From positions 1 to 46,028 of the forward strand of contig CAZNHL010000034.1 in NCBI GenBank assembly GCA_964572965.1: DNA of 46,028 nucleotides, written 5' to 3'. Both the position numbers and the translations under genes were made by a program. The notes beneath the pieces were generated by a model. That model saw nothing but the letters and a program-made list of their open reading frames with translations, was not told where the DNA came from and did not search any database. This document shows positions 1 through 8,950 of the stretch, in pieces; the first letter of the stretch is position 1, and every line of letters begins with the position of its first letter. The stretch is from CAZNHL01 sp964572965 (GTDB taxonomy: Bacteria; Bacteroidota; Bacteroidia; Cytophagales; UBA9547).

Positions 1-839
1 CACATGGAGTAATGGTACATGGCTGGGTACCAGAATTGGGTGCAGTAGAAGTAGTTTCTCCATCAGGTGTATGTTGTTCCGGTATGCATGCATTGAAGTA
101 TGCATATATGGCAATTAAATCAGGAGAGGTTGAAAATGCAGTTTCTACAGGTTCAGAAAGGTTATCGCGCGTATTGCGTGCAGACACTTTTGAAGATGAA
201 GTACAGCATTTAAATAAGCTGGAAGAAAATCCTTATATCGCTTTTGAAAAAGATTTCCTGAGATGGATGCTTTCGGATGGAGCTGCTTCTTTCCTTATTT
301 CAAATAAACCGGATGAAACAGGTTTGAACCTGCGTATCGACTGGCTTGAAGGGGTTTCTTATGCCCATCAGCTGGAACCTTGTATGTACATGGCCAGCGA
401 AAAGCTCGAAACAGGAGAGTTGAAAAGTTATATGGATTATTCTGCTCCTGAAATTTTAAACCAGTCGATTTTAAGCATCAAGCAGGATGTGAAATTGTTG
501 AGTGAGCATATTGTTCCACGCGGTTTTGATAAATTAAAACTTATTCTTGAGAAGAGAGGATATACCGTTGATGATGTAGATTACTTCCTTCCTCATATGT
601 CAAGCTATTTCTTTGAAGAAAAAATTGCATCAAAACTAAAAGAGAACAACATGGAAATTCCTATGGAAAAATGGTTCTCAAACCTTAAAACTGTAGGTAA
701 TGTTGGCGCTGGGTCTATCTATCTGATGGTGGATGAACTATTTAACAGCGGTAGACTTAAAAAAGGTGAACGAATCCTTTTAGCGGTTCCGGAAAGCTCA
801 AGGTTCTCTTATATGTTTGCCTGGCTGACAGTAGTATAA
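1..839 (+). CDS. 3-oxoacyl-ACP synthase III-like ketosynthase (5' end outside window)
   Basis: The reading frame is open to the left edge, so this is the C-terminal part of a longer gene. A KAS III-type enzyme would carry out a condensation in polyketide or fatty-acid synthesis. Visible are the active-site cysteine in the stretch GVCCSGMHALKYA, a histidine in LPHMSS and an asparagine in GNVGAGS, matching the Cys-His-Asn triad of the family. It heads a run of co-directional genes that includes an ACP and two KAS II-like proteins, which fits a flexirubin or aryl-polyene cluster; a DarB-like dialkylresorcinol role is possible but not shown. Family assignment is secure, exact substrate unknown. 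Confidence 0.85.
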   Translation, partial: HGVMVHGWVPELGAVEVVSPSGVCCSGMHALKYAYMAIKSGEVENAVSTGSERLSRVLRADTFEDEVQHLNKLEENPYIAFEKDFLRWMLSDGAASFLISNKPDETGLNLRIDWLEGVSYAHQLEPCMYMASEKLETGELKSYMDYSAPEILNQSILSIKQDVKLLSEHIVPRGFDKLKLILEKRGYTVDDVDYFLPHMSSYFFEEKIASKLKENNMEIPMEKWFSNLKTVGNVGAGSIYLMVDELFNSGRLKKGERILLAVPESSRFSYMFAWLTVV

Positions 840-852
840 GTAACTAGTAGTG

Positions 853-908
853 AGTATTAGGTAATGAGATTTTGAAGTCTCACTACTCACTACTCATTAC
901 CCAATACT
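853..908. repeat. Intergenic imperfect palindrome with TAGTGAG repeats
   Basis: Arms AGTATTAGGTAATGAG (853-868) and CTCATTACCCAATACT (893-908) pair with one mismatch. The right-hand side of the loop holds tandem copies of CACTACT. It lies between the KAS III gene and the next ORF and could fold as a hairpin in the mRNA. It may be a small dispersed repeat. Confidence 0.5.
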
Positions 909-915
909 AATAAAG

Positions 916-1323
916 ATGAAAAAAACAGATATCCCTCAGGATCCAAGTGTGCTTGACAAATTCACGAAAGAGGTTTGTTATGCTGTTGATGAATCAGGAA
1001 AATACACTACAGAGTTAAGCCGTGGCTGGGAAGTGAAAGCTTCTGCGCTTGGCGTAGCATGGGAGGATATCGAAAACAGAGCCGCAGAGGCGAAAGTCAG
1101 AGTGGAGAAAGGTGAAGTAAGTCCTGTCTTGTATTTCATGGAATTACGCCTGATGGACATGCAAACGCTGGCTGCCTATACCGGTTTCTGGAAATGGACA
1201 ATCAAAAGACACATGAATCCTGCTGTTTTTGCCGGACTTTCTGAAAAGAAACTGGCCAAATACGCAGAGGTTTTTGAAGTAAGTGTAGAAGAACTGAAAA
1301 CTATGAACGTAAATGCAGCTTAA
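916..1323 (+). CDS. Hypothetical protein of pigment cluster
   Basis: A 135-aa soluble, charged, helix-rich protein without signal peptide or membrane segment. I do not recognise a named domain. The C-terminal half (FWKWTIKRHMNP to VSVEELKTM) looks like a short helical DNA- or protein-binding module. It starts 76 bp after the ketosynthase and its end overlaps the following BtrH-like gene by 11 bp, which suggests translational coupling and a role in the same biosynthetic pathway. An accessory or scaffold role is inference only. Confidence 0.75.
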   Translation: MKKTDIPQDPSVLDKFTKEVCYAVDESGKYTTELSRGWEVKASALGVAWEDIENRAAEAKVRVEKGEVSPVLYFMELRLMDMQTLAAYTGFWKWTIKRHMNPAVFAGLSEKKLAKYAEVFEVSVEELKTMNVNAA

Positions 1324-2326
1324 TTTTGAGCATCTTCAGTCTGCCCATTGTGAAAATGGTGTGACTACCAATCTTTTGCGCCATGTAGGTGTTGACAACA
1401 TCACAGAACCATTGGCATTCGGGATCGGTTCGGGATTGTTCTTTATTTATATTCCGCTGTTAAAAATTAATAACGGACCTGCTTTTGCATTCCGTACCAT
1501 GCCTGGCCTTATTTTCAAAAGAACCTGTAAATCTCTTGGCATTCCTGTTGTGAGAAAGAAATTCTCATCCACAACAGAAGCTCAAAAATATCTTGATAAA
1601 TGCCTGAACGACGGTCAGCCTGTTGGCTGTCAGGTAGGCGTTTATTATCTGACTTATTTTCCTAAAGAATACCGTTTTCACTTCAATGCACACAATTTGA
1701 TTGTGTATGGAAAGGAAAATGATAATTATCTGGTAAGTGATCCGGTAATGGAAGAAGCAACTACACTTACAACGTATGAGTTGGAGCGTGTACGTTTTGC
1801 GAAAGGAGCACTGGCGCCGAAAGGACAACTATACTATCCGAAACAGCAGAAGATTGTAACAGAAGATAATATACGTTCGGCTATTAAAAGTGGTATCAAA
1901 CGTAACGTACGTGACATGCTGCATATTCCGGGGCCAATTGCCGGAGTAGACGGGATTAAGTTTACCGGAAAGAAAATTAAAAAATGGAGAGATAAACTGG
2001 GTGTGAAAGAAGCCGGTATGTACCTTGCACAGCTGGTACGTATGCAGGAAGAAATAGGTACAGGAGGTGGCGGTTTCCGCTACATCTACGGAGCCTTTTT
2101 GCAACAGGCTCACCAGTACATACCAAATGACCGGTTTTTAGCAACGTCAGAAAAATTCACCAAATCCGGTGATTTATGGCGTTCTGCGGCAGTACAGGCA
2201 GCAGGTATTTATAAAGGGAGAATCACAGCACAGGCAGACTTTGATGTGATGGGTGATATCCTTTTTGAAATAGCAGAACTGGAAAGAGAAGCATTCAAAG
2301 ACTTGTCAAAAATTAAGTGGAATTAA
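1313..2326 (+). CDS. BtrH N-terminal domain / DUF4872-type protein
   Basis: A 337-aa protein whose N-terminus (LQSAHCENGVTTNLLRHVG) matches the BtrH_N pattern: a cysteine about 13 residues in, followed by NGVTTNLL, in a papain-like fold related to C39 peptidases. BtrH, from butirosin synthesis, transfers an acyl group from an ACP. A His/Asp pair further on (HFNAHNLIVYG, NYLVSDPV) would complete a Cys-His-Asp site. The C-terminal half (about 190-335) resembles DUF4872. Placed among ketosynthases, an ACP and an ABC exporter, it may move or release the polyene acyl chain. The start overlaps the previous gene; the stop forms TAATG with the next. Confidence 0.8.
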   Translation: MQLNFEHLQSAHCENGVTTNLLRHVGVDNITEPLAFGIGSGLFFIYIPLLKINNGPAFAFRTMPGLIFKRTCKSLGIPVVRKKFSSTTEAQKYLDKCLNDGQPVGCQVGVYYLTYFPKEYRFHFNAHNLIVYGKENDNYLVSDPVMEEATTLTTYELERVRFAKGALAPKGQLYYPKQQKIVTEDNIRSAIKSGIKRNVRDMLHIPGPIAGVDGIKFTGKKIKKWRDKLGVKEAGMYLAQLVRMQEEIGTGGGGFRYIYGAFLQQAHQYIPNDRFLATSEKFTKSGDLWRSAAVQAAGIYKGRITAQADFDVMGDILFEIAELEREAFKDLSKIKWN

Positions 2327-3081
2327 TGGATGGTTTTGCTGTAAAAGTTGAACATCTGAATTTCCGTTATCCCGGACAATCAGCCTATTGTTTCCATAAC
2401 CTGAACTTTCATGTGAGGGAAGGTGAGAGGCTTGGTTTATTTGGTCCTAATGGTGCAGGCAAAACAACCTTCATGAGCCTTATGACGGGGTTGCTTTCTT
2501 ATAATGAGGGCAGTATACAACTTTTTGGCCGTGAAATTATCCGTAACAAAGAAGCTGTTAAAAAACTATTCGGCTTTGTTCCTCAGGATTTCTCTTTTTA
2601 TCAGGAACTGACACCGTTGGAAAACCTGGAGTTTTTCGGCGCTTGGACAGGCCTTGGCAAAAAAGAAACTACCAGAAGGGCTAATGAATTACTGGAAGTA
2701 CTTGGGCTGGCAGATGTTGCCGATGAGCAGGTACTGAAGTTTTCAGGAGGAATGAAACGCAGGGTGAACCTTGCAATCGGCGTTATCCATAAGCCGCGCC
2801 TTCTGTTTCTTGATGAACCGACTGTGGGCGTAGATGTACAGTCGCGCCATGCCATCATCAACTATCTGAAAGAACTGAATGCAAACGGAACCACATTGCT
2901 TTACACTTCACACCAGTTAAAAGAAGCAGAGGAACTTTGTGAAAGCGTAGCATTGATCGATAAAGGAACAATTGTAGCTCAGGATGGCCTTGATGCTATT
3001 CTGAAGAAAAATAATACCACAGATCTCGAAGATCTGTTTTTAAAACTGACAGGAAAAGATTTCAGGGATTCTGATGTATAA
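2326..3081 (+). CDS. ABC transporter ATP-binding protein
   Basis: The nucleotide-binding subunit of an ABC-2 type exporter. Walker A is GPNGAGKTT, the Q-loop is VPQDFSF, the signature is FSGGMKRR, Walker B is LLFLDEPTVGVD and the H-loop is TSHQ. I prefer the ATG at 2326, which overlaps the stop of the BtrH-like gene as TAATG; a GTG three codons upstream (2317) is also open. It overlaps the permease by 8 bp. In pigment clusters such pairs probably move the product or a lipid-linked precursor to the outer membrane; the substrate is not known. Confidence 0.92.
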   Translation: MDGFAVKVEHLNFRYPGQSAYCFHNLNFHVREGERLGLFGPNGAGKTTFMSLMTGLLSYNEGSIQLFGREIIRNKEAVKKLFGFVPQDFSFYQELTPLENLEFFGAWTGLGKKETTRRANELLEVLGLADVADEQVLKFSGGMKRRVNLAIGVIHKPRLLFLDEPTVGVDVQSRHAIINYLKELNANGTTLLYTSHQLKEAEELCESVALIDKGTIVAQDGLDAILKKNNTTDLEDLFLKLTGKDFRDSDV

Positions 3082-4351
3082 ACTCTGGGCTACCATATTA
3101 AAAGATATAAGACTGCTTACCCGCGATAAAGTAGGCCTGACACTCATGTTTGTCATGCCTATACTTTTGGTAGTGGTAATCACAAGTATCCAGAATGCTA
3201 CTTTTGACCTTGTTAACAACAATAAAGTACCAATGTTGCTTTGTAATAAGGACAAAGGGGAAATTGGCCTGATGCTCATAGAGTCTGTTGAGAAAATAGG
3301 CATGTTTGAGATTTCTGAAACAGATAAAAATCTGGATGAGAAACAGTTGTCAGGTGTAATGAAAGCAAAAGATGCTTTGGTAACAGTTGTAATCCCTGAG
3401 ACATTCTCTGAAAAAGTAAAACAAAGAGCATCTGATATTGCTTCAAAATCGCTTACAGAGTTTGGTATGGCTCAGGCAGAAAATCATAAAGAAGCAGTTA
3501 TAGAGCCATTGATATTGTATTACAATCCTGTATTGCAGGAATCTTTCAGGCAATCAGTAACAGGAGGCTTGTTAAGCGCACAGCAATTGGTTGAAAGCAA
3601 GCAGATATTGAGAACACTTTATTTTTCTATAAACTCAAAAGAGCTGCCTGCTGCGTTGGAACAAAGTATTGTTCACAATCAACCGCATATCAGTCAGATC
3701 CCTGTTTTAAGAGACGGCAGCCGCACTATCCCTAATGCAACACAGCATAACATTCCTGCCTGGACAATCTTCGCAATGTTCTTCATTGTGATTTCTTTAG
3801 GGAGCAATGTAGTGAAAGAAAAAGTCAGTGGCAGTTCTGTCCGTCTGAGAACATTGCCGACAAATTATGTGATTGCACTTTTGTCTAAGCAGATAACATA
3901 CCTTATCGTTTGTCTTACGCAGGTATTTGTTATTTTCTCCATAGGTATCTGGATATTCCCTCTTTTAGGTTTACCTAAGCTGAATCTCCCGCATGACCTG
4001 ATAGGTTTATTAATCGTTTCGTTAATTAGCGGCTGGTGTGCGGTAAGCTATGCAATTTGTATAGGTGTGTTTGCTGCTACTCAGGAACAGGCCAATGGTT
4101 TCGGGGCGGTATCTATTGTACTGCTCGCGGCAATCGGAGGTATTCTGGTACCTAGCTTTGCCATGCCTGAATCCTTTCATTGGTTATTAAGAATTTCACC
4201 ATTGCACTGGTGCCTTGAGTCTTTCTATGGTTTATTCCTTGAAGGAGGAAAACTGAAAGATGTACTGGTAAGCATTTTACCATTGGTAATTATTATACTT
4301 GTAATCAAAGCGATTACATTTGTAGGTTTGAAAAGAGAGAATTTGATATAA
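3074..4351 (+). CDS. ABC-2 type transporter permease
   Basis: A 425-aa permease with one N-terminal membrane helix (VGLTLMFVMPILLVVVITS), a large extracytoplasmic domain (about 40-240) and a block of about five helices from residue 235 to the end, as in ABC-2 permeases of the YhgE/Pip or DrrB type. It overlaps the ATPase gene, so the two are expected to form one exporter. Seven bases separate it from the ACP gene, placing transport and assembly in one operon. Confidence 0.9.
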   Translation: MYKLWATILKDIRLLTRDKVGLTLMFVMPILLVVVITSIQNATFDLVNNNKVPMLLCNKDKGEIGLMLIESVEKIGMFEISETDKNLDEKQLSGVMKAKDALVTVVIPETFSEKVKQRASDIASKSLTEFGMAQAENHKEAVIEPLILYYNPVLQESFRQSVTGGLLSAQQLVESKQILRTLYFSINSKELPAALEQSIVHNQPHISQIPVLRDGSRTIPNATQHNIPAWTIFAMFFIVISLGSNVVKEKVSGSSVRLRTLPTNYVIALLSKQITYLIVCLTQVFVIFSIGIWIFPLLGLPKLNLPHDLIGLLIVSLISGWCAVSYAICIGVFAATQEQANGFGAVSIVLLAAIGGILVPSFAMPESFHWLLRISPLHWCLESFYGLFLEGGKLKDVLVSILPLVIIILVIKAITFVGLKRENLI

Positions 4352-4358
4352 ATAAGAA

Positions 4359-4622
4359 ATGGAAACAGCACAGTTAAAATTGACATTAAAACAACAGATT
4401 ATTCACTTTTTGAACCTGATCTCAGTTACGCCTGACGACATTAAAGACGATCAGCCATTGTTCGGTGAAGGTCTTGGCCTGGATTCTATCGATTCATTAG
4501 AATTGATCGTTTTGCTTGACAGAGAGTATGGTATCAAAATCGAAAATCCGAAAGAAGGAAGAAAAGTATTGGTAGACATCAATACAATGGTAGCTTACAT
4601 TCAGGAACACAGAACAAAATAA
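4359..4622 (+). CDS. Acyl carrier protein
   Basis: An 87-aa acidic helical protein with the phosphopantetheine site GLGLDSIDSLELIV; Ser43 in DSID is the attachment residue. Length and motif are typical of a type II carrier protein. It sits between the ABC permease and a KS/CLF-like pair and most likely carries the growing pigment chain. It is distinct in sequence from the housekeeping AcpP motif DSLDTVEL. Confidence 0.92.
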   Translation: METAQLKLTLKQQIIHFLNLISVTPDDIKDDQPLFGEGLGLDSIDSLELIVLLDREYGIKIENPKEGRKVLVDINTMVAYIQEHRTK

Positions 4623-4626
4623 TTCA

Positions 4627-5814
4627 TTGAGTCGCATTTTTATTACAGGAATCGGAGTAATCACATCACTGGGCGATTCGGTTGAAACCAACCGGAATGC
4701 TCTCGTGGCTGGTAAATGCGGGATATCCGGACTGGAACTCTTCAATACGAAGTATGCCGGTTTGTTACCCGCAGGTGAGATCAAAATTGAAAATGCGAAA
4801 CTCAAAGAAAAACTGAAAGCTAATGAAGCGGGTGTTACCCGCACCACATTGCTTTCGCTGCATGCTTTTGAAGAAGCTATAGGTGACAGCGGGCTCGACC
4901 GCAGCTTGCTGAAGTCGCAGGATACAGCTTTAATCGGAGCAAATACAGTAGGGGGTATGTGCCTGACCGATGAACTTTACCATGATGCAAACAAAGACCA
5001 TAACGGTTCCCAGTATGTATCATCATATGATTCCGGCTCTGTGGCCATTTATCTGCAGAATCGTTATGGTATTGGTGGTGTGATTAACACCATCAACACG
5101 GCCTGTTCTTCGTCTGCCAATTCAATTATGTATGGTGCGCGCCTTATCAAACAGGGGTTAGCCAAAAGAGCAATTGTAGGCGGTGTCGACAGCCTTGCCA
5201 AGTTTACCATCAACGGTTTCAATTCATTACACATTCTTTCTTCTGAAATATGCAAACCCTTCGACAGAGACCGGACTGGTTTAAATCTGGGTGAAGGAGC
5301 TGCATTTCTTGTACTCGAAAGAGAAGAAGACTGCAAAGGGAAAAAAGTATACGCCGAGCTAACCGGTTATGGCAATGCGAACGACGCATACCATCCGTCT
5401 TCCTTGTCTGACAACGGCGATGGCCCATACCTTGCAATGAAAGGCGCGTTGGAAACAGCATGTTTAAAGCCTGATCAAATCAGTTTTATCAATGCACATG
5501 GTACAGCCACAGAAAACAACGATCAGGTAGAAAGCCGTGCCATGGTAAGGCTTTTTGAAAAGCCCGTTCCGTTTGCTTCAACCAAATCCAATATTGGTCA
5601 TACATTGGGAGCTTCAGGCGCCATAGAAGCTGTTTATAGCATTCTGAACCTGAAACACCAGGAAGTATACCAGGGCCTCAACTTCAGTAATGCCATTGAA
5701 GACACAGGGCTTAGTCCCGTGTCCGCTTATACCCAAATGCAGGTACAGCATGTTATGTCCAACTCCTTCGGTTTTGGCGGTAATTGCAGTTCAGTAATCT
5801 TCTCCAAAGTCTAG
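4627..5814 (+). CDS. Beta-ketoacyl-ACP synthase II-type ketosynthase
   Basis: A 395-aa condensing enzyme that extends an ACP-bound chain. Cys160 in NTACSSSANS is the acyl acceptor, His291 in INAHGTAT and His325 in KSNIGHTLGASG complete the Cys-His-His triad. Translation appears to start at TTG (4627), four bases after the ACP stop; the residues that follow (SRIFITGIGVITSLGDS) match the family N-terminus, so no later start fits. Directly followed by a catalytically dead homologue, it resembles the ApeO-type subunit of a KS-CLF pair in aryl-polyene synthesis. Confidence 0.92.
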   Translation: MSRIFITGIGVITSLGDSVETNRNALVAGKCGISGLELFNTKYAGLLPAGEIKIENAKLKEKLKANEAGVTRTTLLSLHAFEEAIGDSGLDRSLLKSQDTALIGANTVGGMCLTDELYHDANKDHNGSQYVSSYDSGSVAIYLQNRYGIGGVINTINTACSSSANSIMYGARLIKQGLAKRAIVGGVDSLAKFTINGFNSLHILSSEICKPFDRDRTGLNLGEGAAFLVLEREEDCKGKKVYAELTGYGNANDAYHPSSLSDNGDGPYLAMKGALETACLKPDQISFINAHGTATENNDQVESRAMVRLFEKPVPFASTKSNIGHTLGASGAIEAVYSILNLKHQEVYQGLNFSNAIEDTGLSPVSAYTQMQVQHVMSNSFGFGGNCSSVIFSKV

Positions 5815-5818
5815 CCGC

Positions 5819-6868
5819 ATGTTTTACATTCATCAGAATACCTGTATATCACCACAGCAGACTTTCAATGAAGTAGCGCTGGATACACCTTCAGAAATTG
5901 TAGACAACAAACTGATTGCCAAAGAACCGGTTTACGACGGCATTCCGCTAAGTATGTTGCGCCGTATGGGCAAGGCAGTAAGGATAGGAGTAGGAGCCGC
6001 TTTACCATTGGCCCGCAACGAAGTAAAGCCAAACGGTATCATCATCGGAACAGCCAACGGAGGTATGGAAGATTGTATCAAATTCCTTAATCAGATCATC
6101 GATTACGAAGAAGGTACGCTCACACCGACCAACTTTGTGCAAAGCACTTCAAATGCCATTGCCGGACAAATAGGTATGTTGTCTGCCAATCAGAATTATA
6201 ACATTACACACGTACATCGTGGGCTCGCATTTGAAAATGCAGTACTGGACACAGCTATGTTGCTGAAAGAAAACCCGGAAGCAACTTACCTGCTTGGCGG
6301 ACTGGATGAAATTTCAGCTTACAATTACAATATCGATTTTCTGGCAGATTGTTTCAAAGACGAAAAAGTAAGTCAGGAGTCACTTTACAACTCAAACAGC
6401 AAAGGAACCATTGCAGGAGAAGGGGCAGCCATGTTCCTCGTAAACAACAATAGTGAAAATGCTTTTGCCTGTTTAAAAGCAATGACCACGGTGCATACCA
6501 GAGAGGCTGATGTATTGGCGGACAGACTTGAAAACTTCCTTGAAAACTTCCTTGAAACGAATCTTGAAGGAAGACATGTAGACCTTTTCCTTTCAGGGGA
6601 AAACGGGGACAACCGTCAGGCAAAGTATATTAATGCAATTGAAGCTGTATTGAACTCAGATACCATTGCCCGTTTCAAACACCTCACAGGCGATCATCCA
6701 ACGGCATCTGCTATTTCCTTGTGGCTGGCTACACATTTGCTTCAGCAACAGGTAATTCCTGCACACATGCTGAAGAAGGGTATTACTAACAAACCATTTT
6801 CAACAATACTGATCTACAACAACTTCAAAGACCAGCAGCATAGCTTTATGTTAGTTGAAAGGGCTTAA
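5819..6868 (+). CDS. Ketosynthase-like protein without catalytic Cys (chain-length-factor type)
   Basis: A 349-aa thiolase-fold protein related to the preceding ketosynthase (PTNFVQSTSNAIAGQIG and GTIAGEGAAMFLV are family landmarks). At the position of the acyl-binding cysteine the sequence reads HVHRGLAFENA, and the AHGT motif is replaced by SGENGDN, so it cannot condense by itself. Such partners (ApeC or chain length factors) form a heterodimer with an active KS and set chain length. Four bases separate the two genes. An in-frame duplication gives ENFLENFLE near residue 240. It is the last gene of the + strand cluster in the window. Confidence 0.85.
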   Translation: MFYIHQNTCISPQQTFNEVALDTPSEIVDNKLIAKEPVYDGIPLSMLRRMGKAVRIGVGAALPLARNEVKPNGIIIGTANGGMEDCIKFLNQIIDYEEGTLTPTNFVQSTSNAIAGQIGMLSANQNYNITHVHRGLAFENAVLDTAMLLKENPEATYLLGGLDEISAYNYNIDFLADCFKDEKVSQESLYNSNSKGTIAGEGAAMFLVNNNSENAFACLKAMTTVHTREADVLADRLENFLENFLETNLEGRHVDLFLSGENGDNRQAKYINAIEAVLNSDTIARFKHLTGDHPTASAISLWLATHLLQQQVIPAHMLKKGITNKPFSTILIYNNFKDQQHSFMLVERA

Positions 6869-6898
6869 TTTACCTATATATGATATAAGGGTATTGCT

Positions 6899-7153
6899 AT
6901 GAAAATTCTTGATCATCGAATAGTAAAAGGGTATATAAATATCAATAATAGTCGATGGGTAGAATGGCTATTTAGGATAGCTTTTACCTTAATTTTTGTA
7001 TTTACTTTGACCGTAGAATGTGGGGAACATTATCCTGAATATTGTTGGGCTATGATACTTGTTGCTGTTTGGTTGTATTTTTTTAAGTGGAGAATACCTG
7101 CATTTATTCCTTTAATGTACACTGTGTTGTTTCATTATCTCCATTTTTCTTAA
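6899..7153 (+). CDS. Small membrane protein, hypothetical
   Basis: An 84-aa protein with two to three hydrophobic stretches (LFRIAFTLIFVFTLTV, CWAMILVAVWLYFF, AFIPLMYTVLFHYL). No family recognised. It is 30 bp after the pigment cluster but has different, more AT-rich codon use, so it may belong to the accessory genes that follow rather than to the pathway. Confidence 0.55.
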   Translation: MKILDHRIVKGYININNSRWVEWLFRIAFTLIFVFTLTVECGEHYPEYCWAMILVAVWLYFFKWRIPAFIPLMYTVLFHYLHFS

Positions 7154-7203
7154 GAATAGAAATCCTGTTTATCTGTCGTGTAGAAATAGCAGATAATAGT
7201 GAA

Positions 7204-7226
7204 GGTGGCTGAGCTTGCCGAAGCCA
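7204..7226. repeat. GGCTGAGC-type dispersed repeat
   Basis: GGTGGCTGAGCTTGCCGAAG followed by CCA, with ends TGGCT/AGCCA able to pair. The motif resembles a short sequence often found between genes in bacteria (GTGGCTGAGCCTGTCGAAGC type). Its function is not known. Confidence 0.4.
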
Positions 7227-7308
7227 TAATTATTTTAGCTTTCTCCATATACCTTTTCTATATCCGGATAAGTCAAATGAAAGCACTTTTCATTAACTTA
7301 ATAACGAA

Positions 7309-7896
7309 ATGAACTACGAATCTAAATCAAAAGACAGTTTTAAATCGAGACTACGGTTTTATCTGTATTACTGTGTGATAAAAAATCTGGAAGTAAATGA
7401 AGATGAATTTATTAGGTTTGATATTGATACACCAGAAGCTGAGCAATATGTACTTGAATATACAAGTATATATCATCAGGAAGAAAGAAGTTATGTCATT
7501 GCCGGCAAGTGCTTAAATACAATTTATAGTGAAATAAAAGCAAAAGAACAGGTGTCCCTTCTCAATTGGAGAAGGTATCATGATGATGTCTTTGTTAAGA
7601 AGTTTACTGTAGATGAATTTAACGAGCTAGTTAAAGCGACGAAGAAGTGTGATTATTGTGGAATAACCTTGGACCAGATAAATACACTTGTAATTCAACG
7701 TAAGCTGTTTAAAAAAAATGAAAGAGGCTTCAGTCTGGAATTAGATCGTAAGTGGCCCAATAGAGAGTATTCTAGAGAGAATTGTGTAATGGCTTGCTAT
7801 TGGTGTAATAATGCAAAAACAGATGAATTTACACATGAAGAGTTTAAACCCATTGGAGAAGCAATCGGGCAAGCTTTAAGAGCGAGATTAAAATGA
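7309..7896 (+). CDS. HNH-type nuclease-like protein
   Basis: A 195-aa protein with a C-terminal treble-clef HNH module: zinc pairs C114-x2-C117 and C163-x2-C166 surround LELDRKWP and ENCVMACYWCNNAK. The usual DH dyad is DR here, as in a Bacteroidota HNH subgroup I know with the pattern NCVxACYWCNNAKTDEF. The N-terminal 100 residues are helical and unrecognised. Its last four bases (ATGA) overlap the start of the deiminase-like gene, so the two are translationally coupled. DNA cleavage is expected but not shown. Confidence 0.8.
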   Translation: MNYESKSKDSFKSRLRFYLYYCVIKNLEVNEDEFIRFDIDTPEAEQYVLEYTSIYHQEERSYVIAGKCLNTIYSEIKAKEQVSLLNWRRYHDDVFVKKFTVDEFNELVKATKKCDYCGITLDQINTLVIQRKLFKKNERGFSLELDRKWPNREYSRENCVMACYWCNNAKTDEFTHEEFKPIGEAIGQALRARLK

Positions 7897-8738
7897 CCAC
7901 GATTTATTTTTCTGAGTACCTAAAAACAACCAAAGCTTATCAACATGTCTTCAAACAGATAAGCACCGCCTTGGATTTGCATCATATTCCGTTTGAGTTG
8001 TTACCCAATACAAAAGATATTTGGGCTAGGGATTATATGCCTATTCAGGTAAGTAGACAAAGATTTGTTGAGTACATGTATAATCCTGATTATTTACAGA
8101 CTACAGTTAATAAAAAATATATTACTAATACAGCAGATGTTTGTAAAGCATTAGGGATAGAAACCGTCAAAATACCTTTGGTATTAGATGGTGGCAATGT
8201 TGTGAAGCATCAAAACAAAGTAATACTTACAGATAAAGTCTTCAAAGAAAATAAATTTCAGTTTTCGAAAGAGGAGGTTATTAGGTGTGTTAAAGATGTA
8301 CTAGGAGTTGATACTGTTATTGTTGTTCCATGGGATAAGATTGAAAAATATGGTCATGCAGACGGTATGGTACGATTTATTGATAGCAACACAGTACTTA
8401 CTCATGGTTTTTATAGACAGTATTCTGAAGATTTTAAAAAGCAATTTTATAATGCTTTTACAGCTGCTGGTCTAAACCTGATTGAGTTAAAATTTGATGT
8501 ACAGCACCTGAGCGATGACCTTAATTGGGGCTATATTAATTATCTGCAAACACCAGGCATAATGCTTGTTCCTGTATTTGGTATAGATGAAGATAAACAG
8601 GCCTTGGATCAGTTAGCTGCTCTATTTCCCAAGTATGCAAGGCAAAATTGGATTGTACCAATTGAAATGAAAGCATTTGTTAAAAATGGTGGAGGAGCAT
8701 TAAATTGTATTAGTTGGGAGGTTAGTAACGAAGAATAA
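7893..8738 (+). CDS. Agmatine deiminase / peptidylarginine deiminase-family enzyme
   Basis: A 281-aa protein of the guanidino-group modifying superfamily (PAD_porph). Matches are DIWARDYMP (residues 42-50), the substrate Asp in VLDGGNV (D99), the catalytic His-x-Asp in YGHADGMVRF (H155, D157) and the nucleophile in GGGALNCISW (C272). True agmatine deiminases run to about 350 aa, so this one is short and its substrate is uncertain. Coupling to an HNH nuclease rather than to polyamine genes suggests a different role. The catalytic residues are all present, so an active hydrolase is expected. Confidence 0.82.
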   Translation: MTTIYFSEYLKTTKAYQHVFKQISTALDLHHIPFELLPNTKDIWARDYMPIQVSRQRFVEYMYNPDYLQTTVNKKYITNTADVCKALGIETVKIPLVLDGGNVVKHQNKVILTDKVFKENKFQFSKEEVIRCVKDVLGVDTVIVVPWDKIEKYGHADGMVRFIDSNTVLTHGFYRQYSEDFKKQFYNAFTAAGLNLIELKFDVQHLSDDLNWGYINYLQTPGIMLVPVFGIDEDKQALDQLAALFPKYARQNWIVPIEMKAFVKNGGGALNCISWEVSNEE

Positions 8739-8852
8739 TAAACCGTCTAAATCCAATTTTGGAATAAATAGTATACCTCAACTGTCTTAAACTTCCTTTG
8801 AATCTGCCGCAAGATTAATGAAGTGTATCATGTTCCTTTATTCGTTTGGCCT

Positions 8853-8883
8853 GACTTGCAAAGTTTTAAGAACTTGGCAAGTC
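8853..8883. repeat. GACTTGCCAAGTC-family palindrome (left)
   Basis: Arms GACTTGCAAAGTT (8853-8865) and AACTTGGCAAGTC (8871-8883) form a hairpin with one mismatch. Related copies occur at 33809-33821, 33871-33883 and 33891-33903, just outside the other end of the island. Confidence 0.6.
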
Positions 8884-8939
8884 TAAAGCTTTAAAAGATA
8901 ACTACTAGAAATCAATGAGTTATATAAGTTGTATTAAAA

Positions 8940-8950
8940 AGGTAACCGAA
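8940..8950. repeat. Candidate attL core (direct repeat)
   Basis: AGGTAACCGAA, identical and in the same orientation as 33686-33696. The flanking bases differ, so the identity is exactly 11 bp. Confidence 0.4.

Noticed and set aside
978..1160. Antisense ORF inside the pigment-cluster hypothetical gene
   Set aside because: Shadow frame of a better supported gene in a polycistronic operon.
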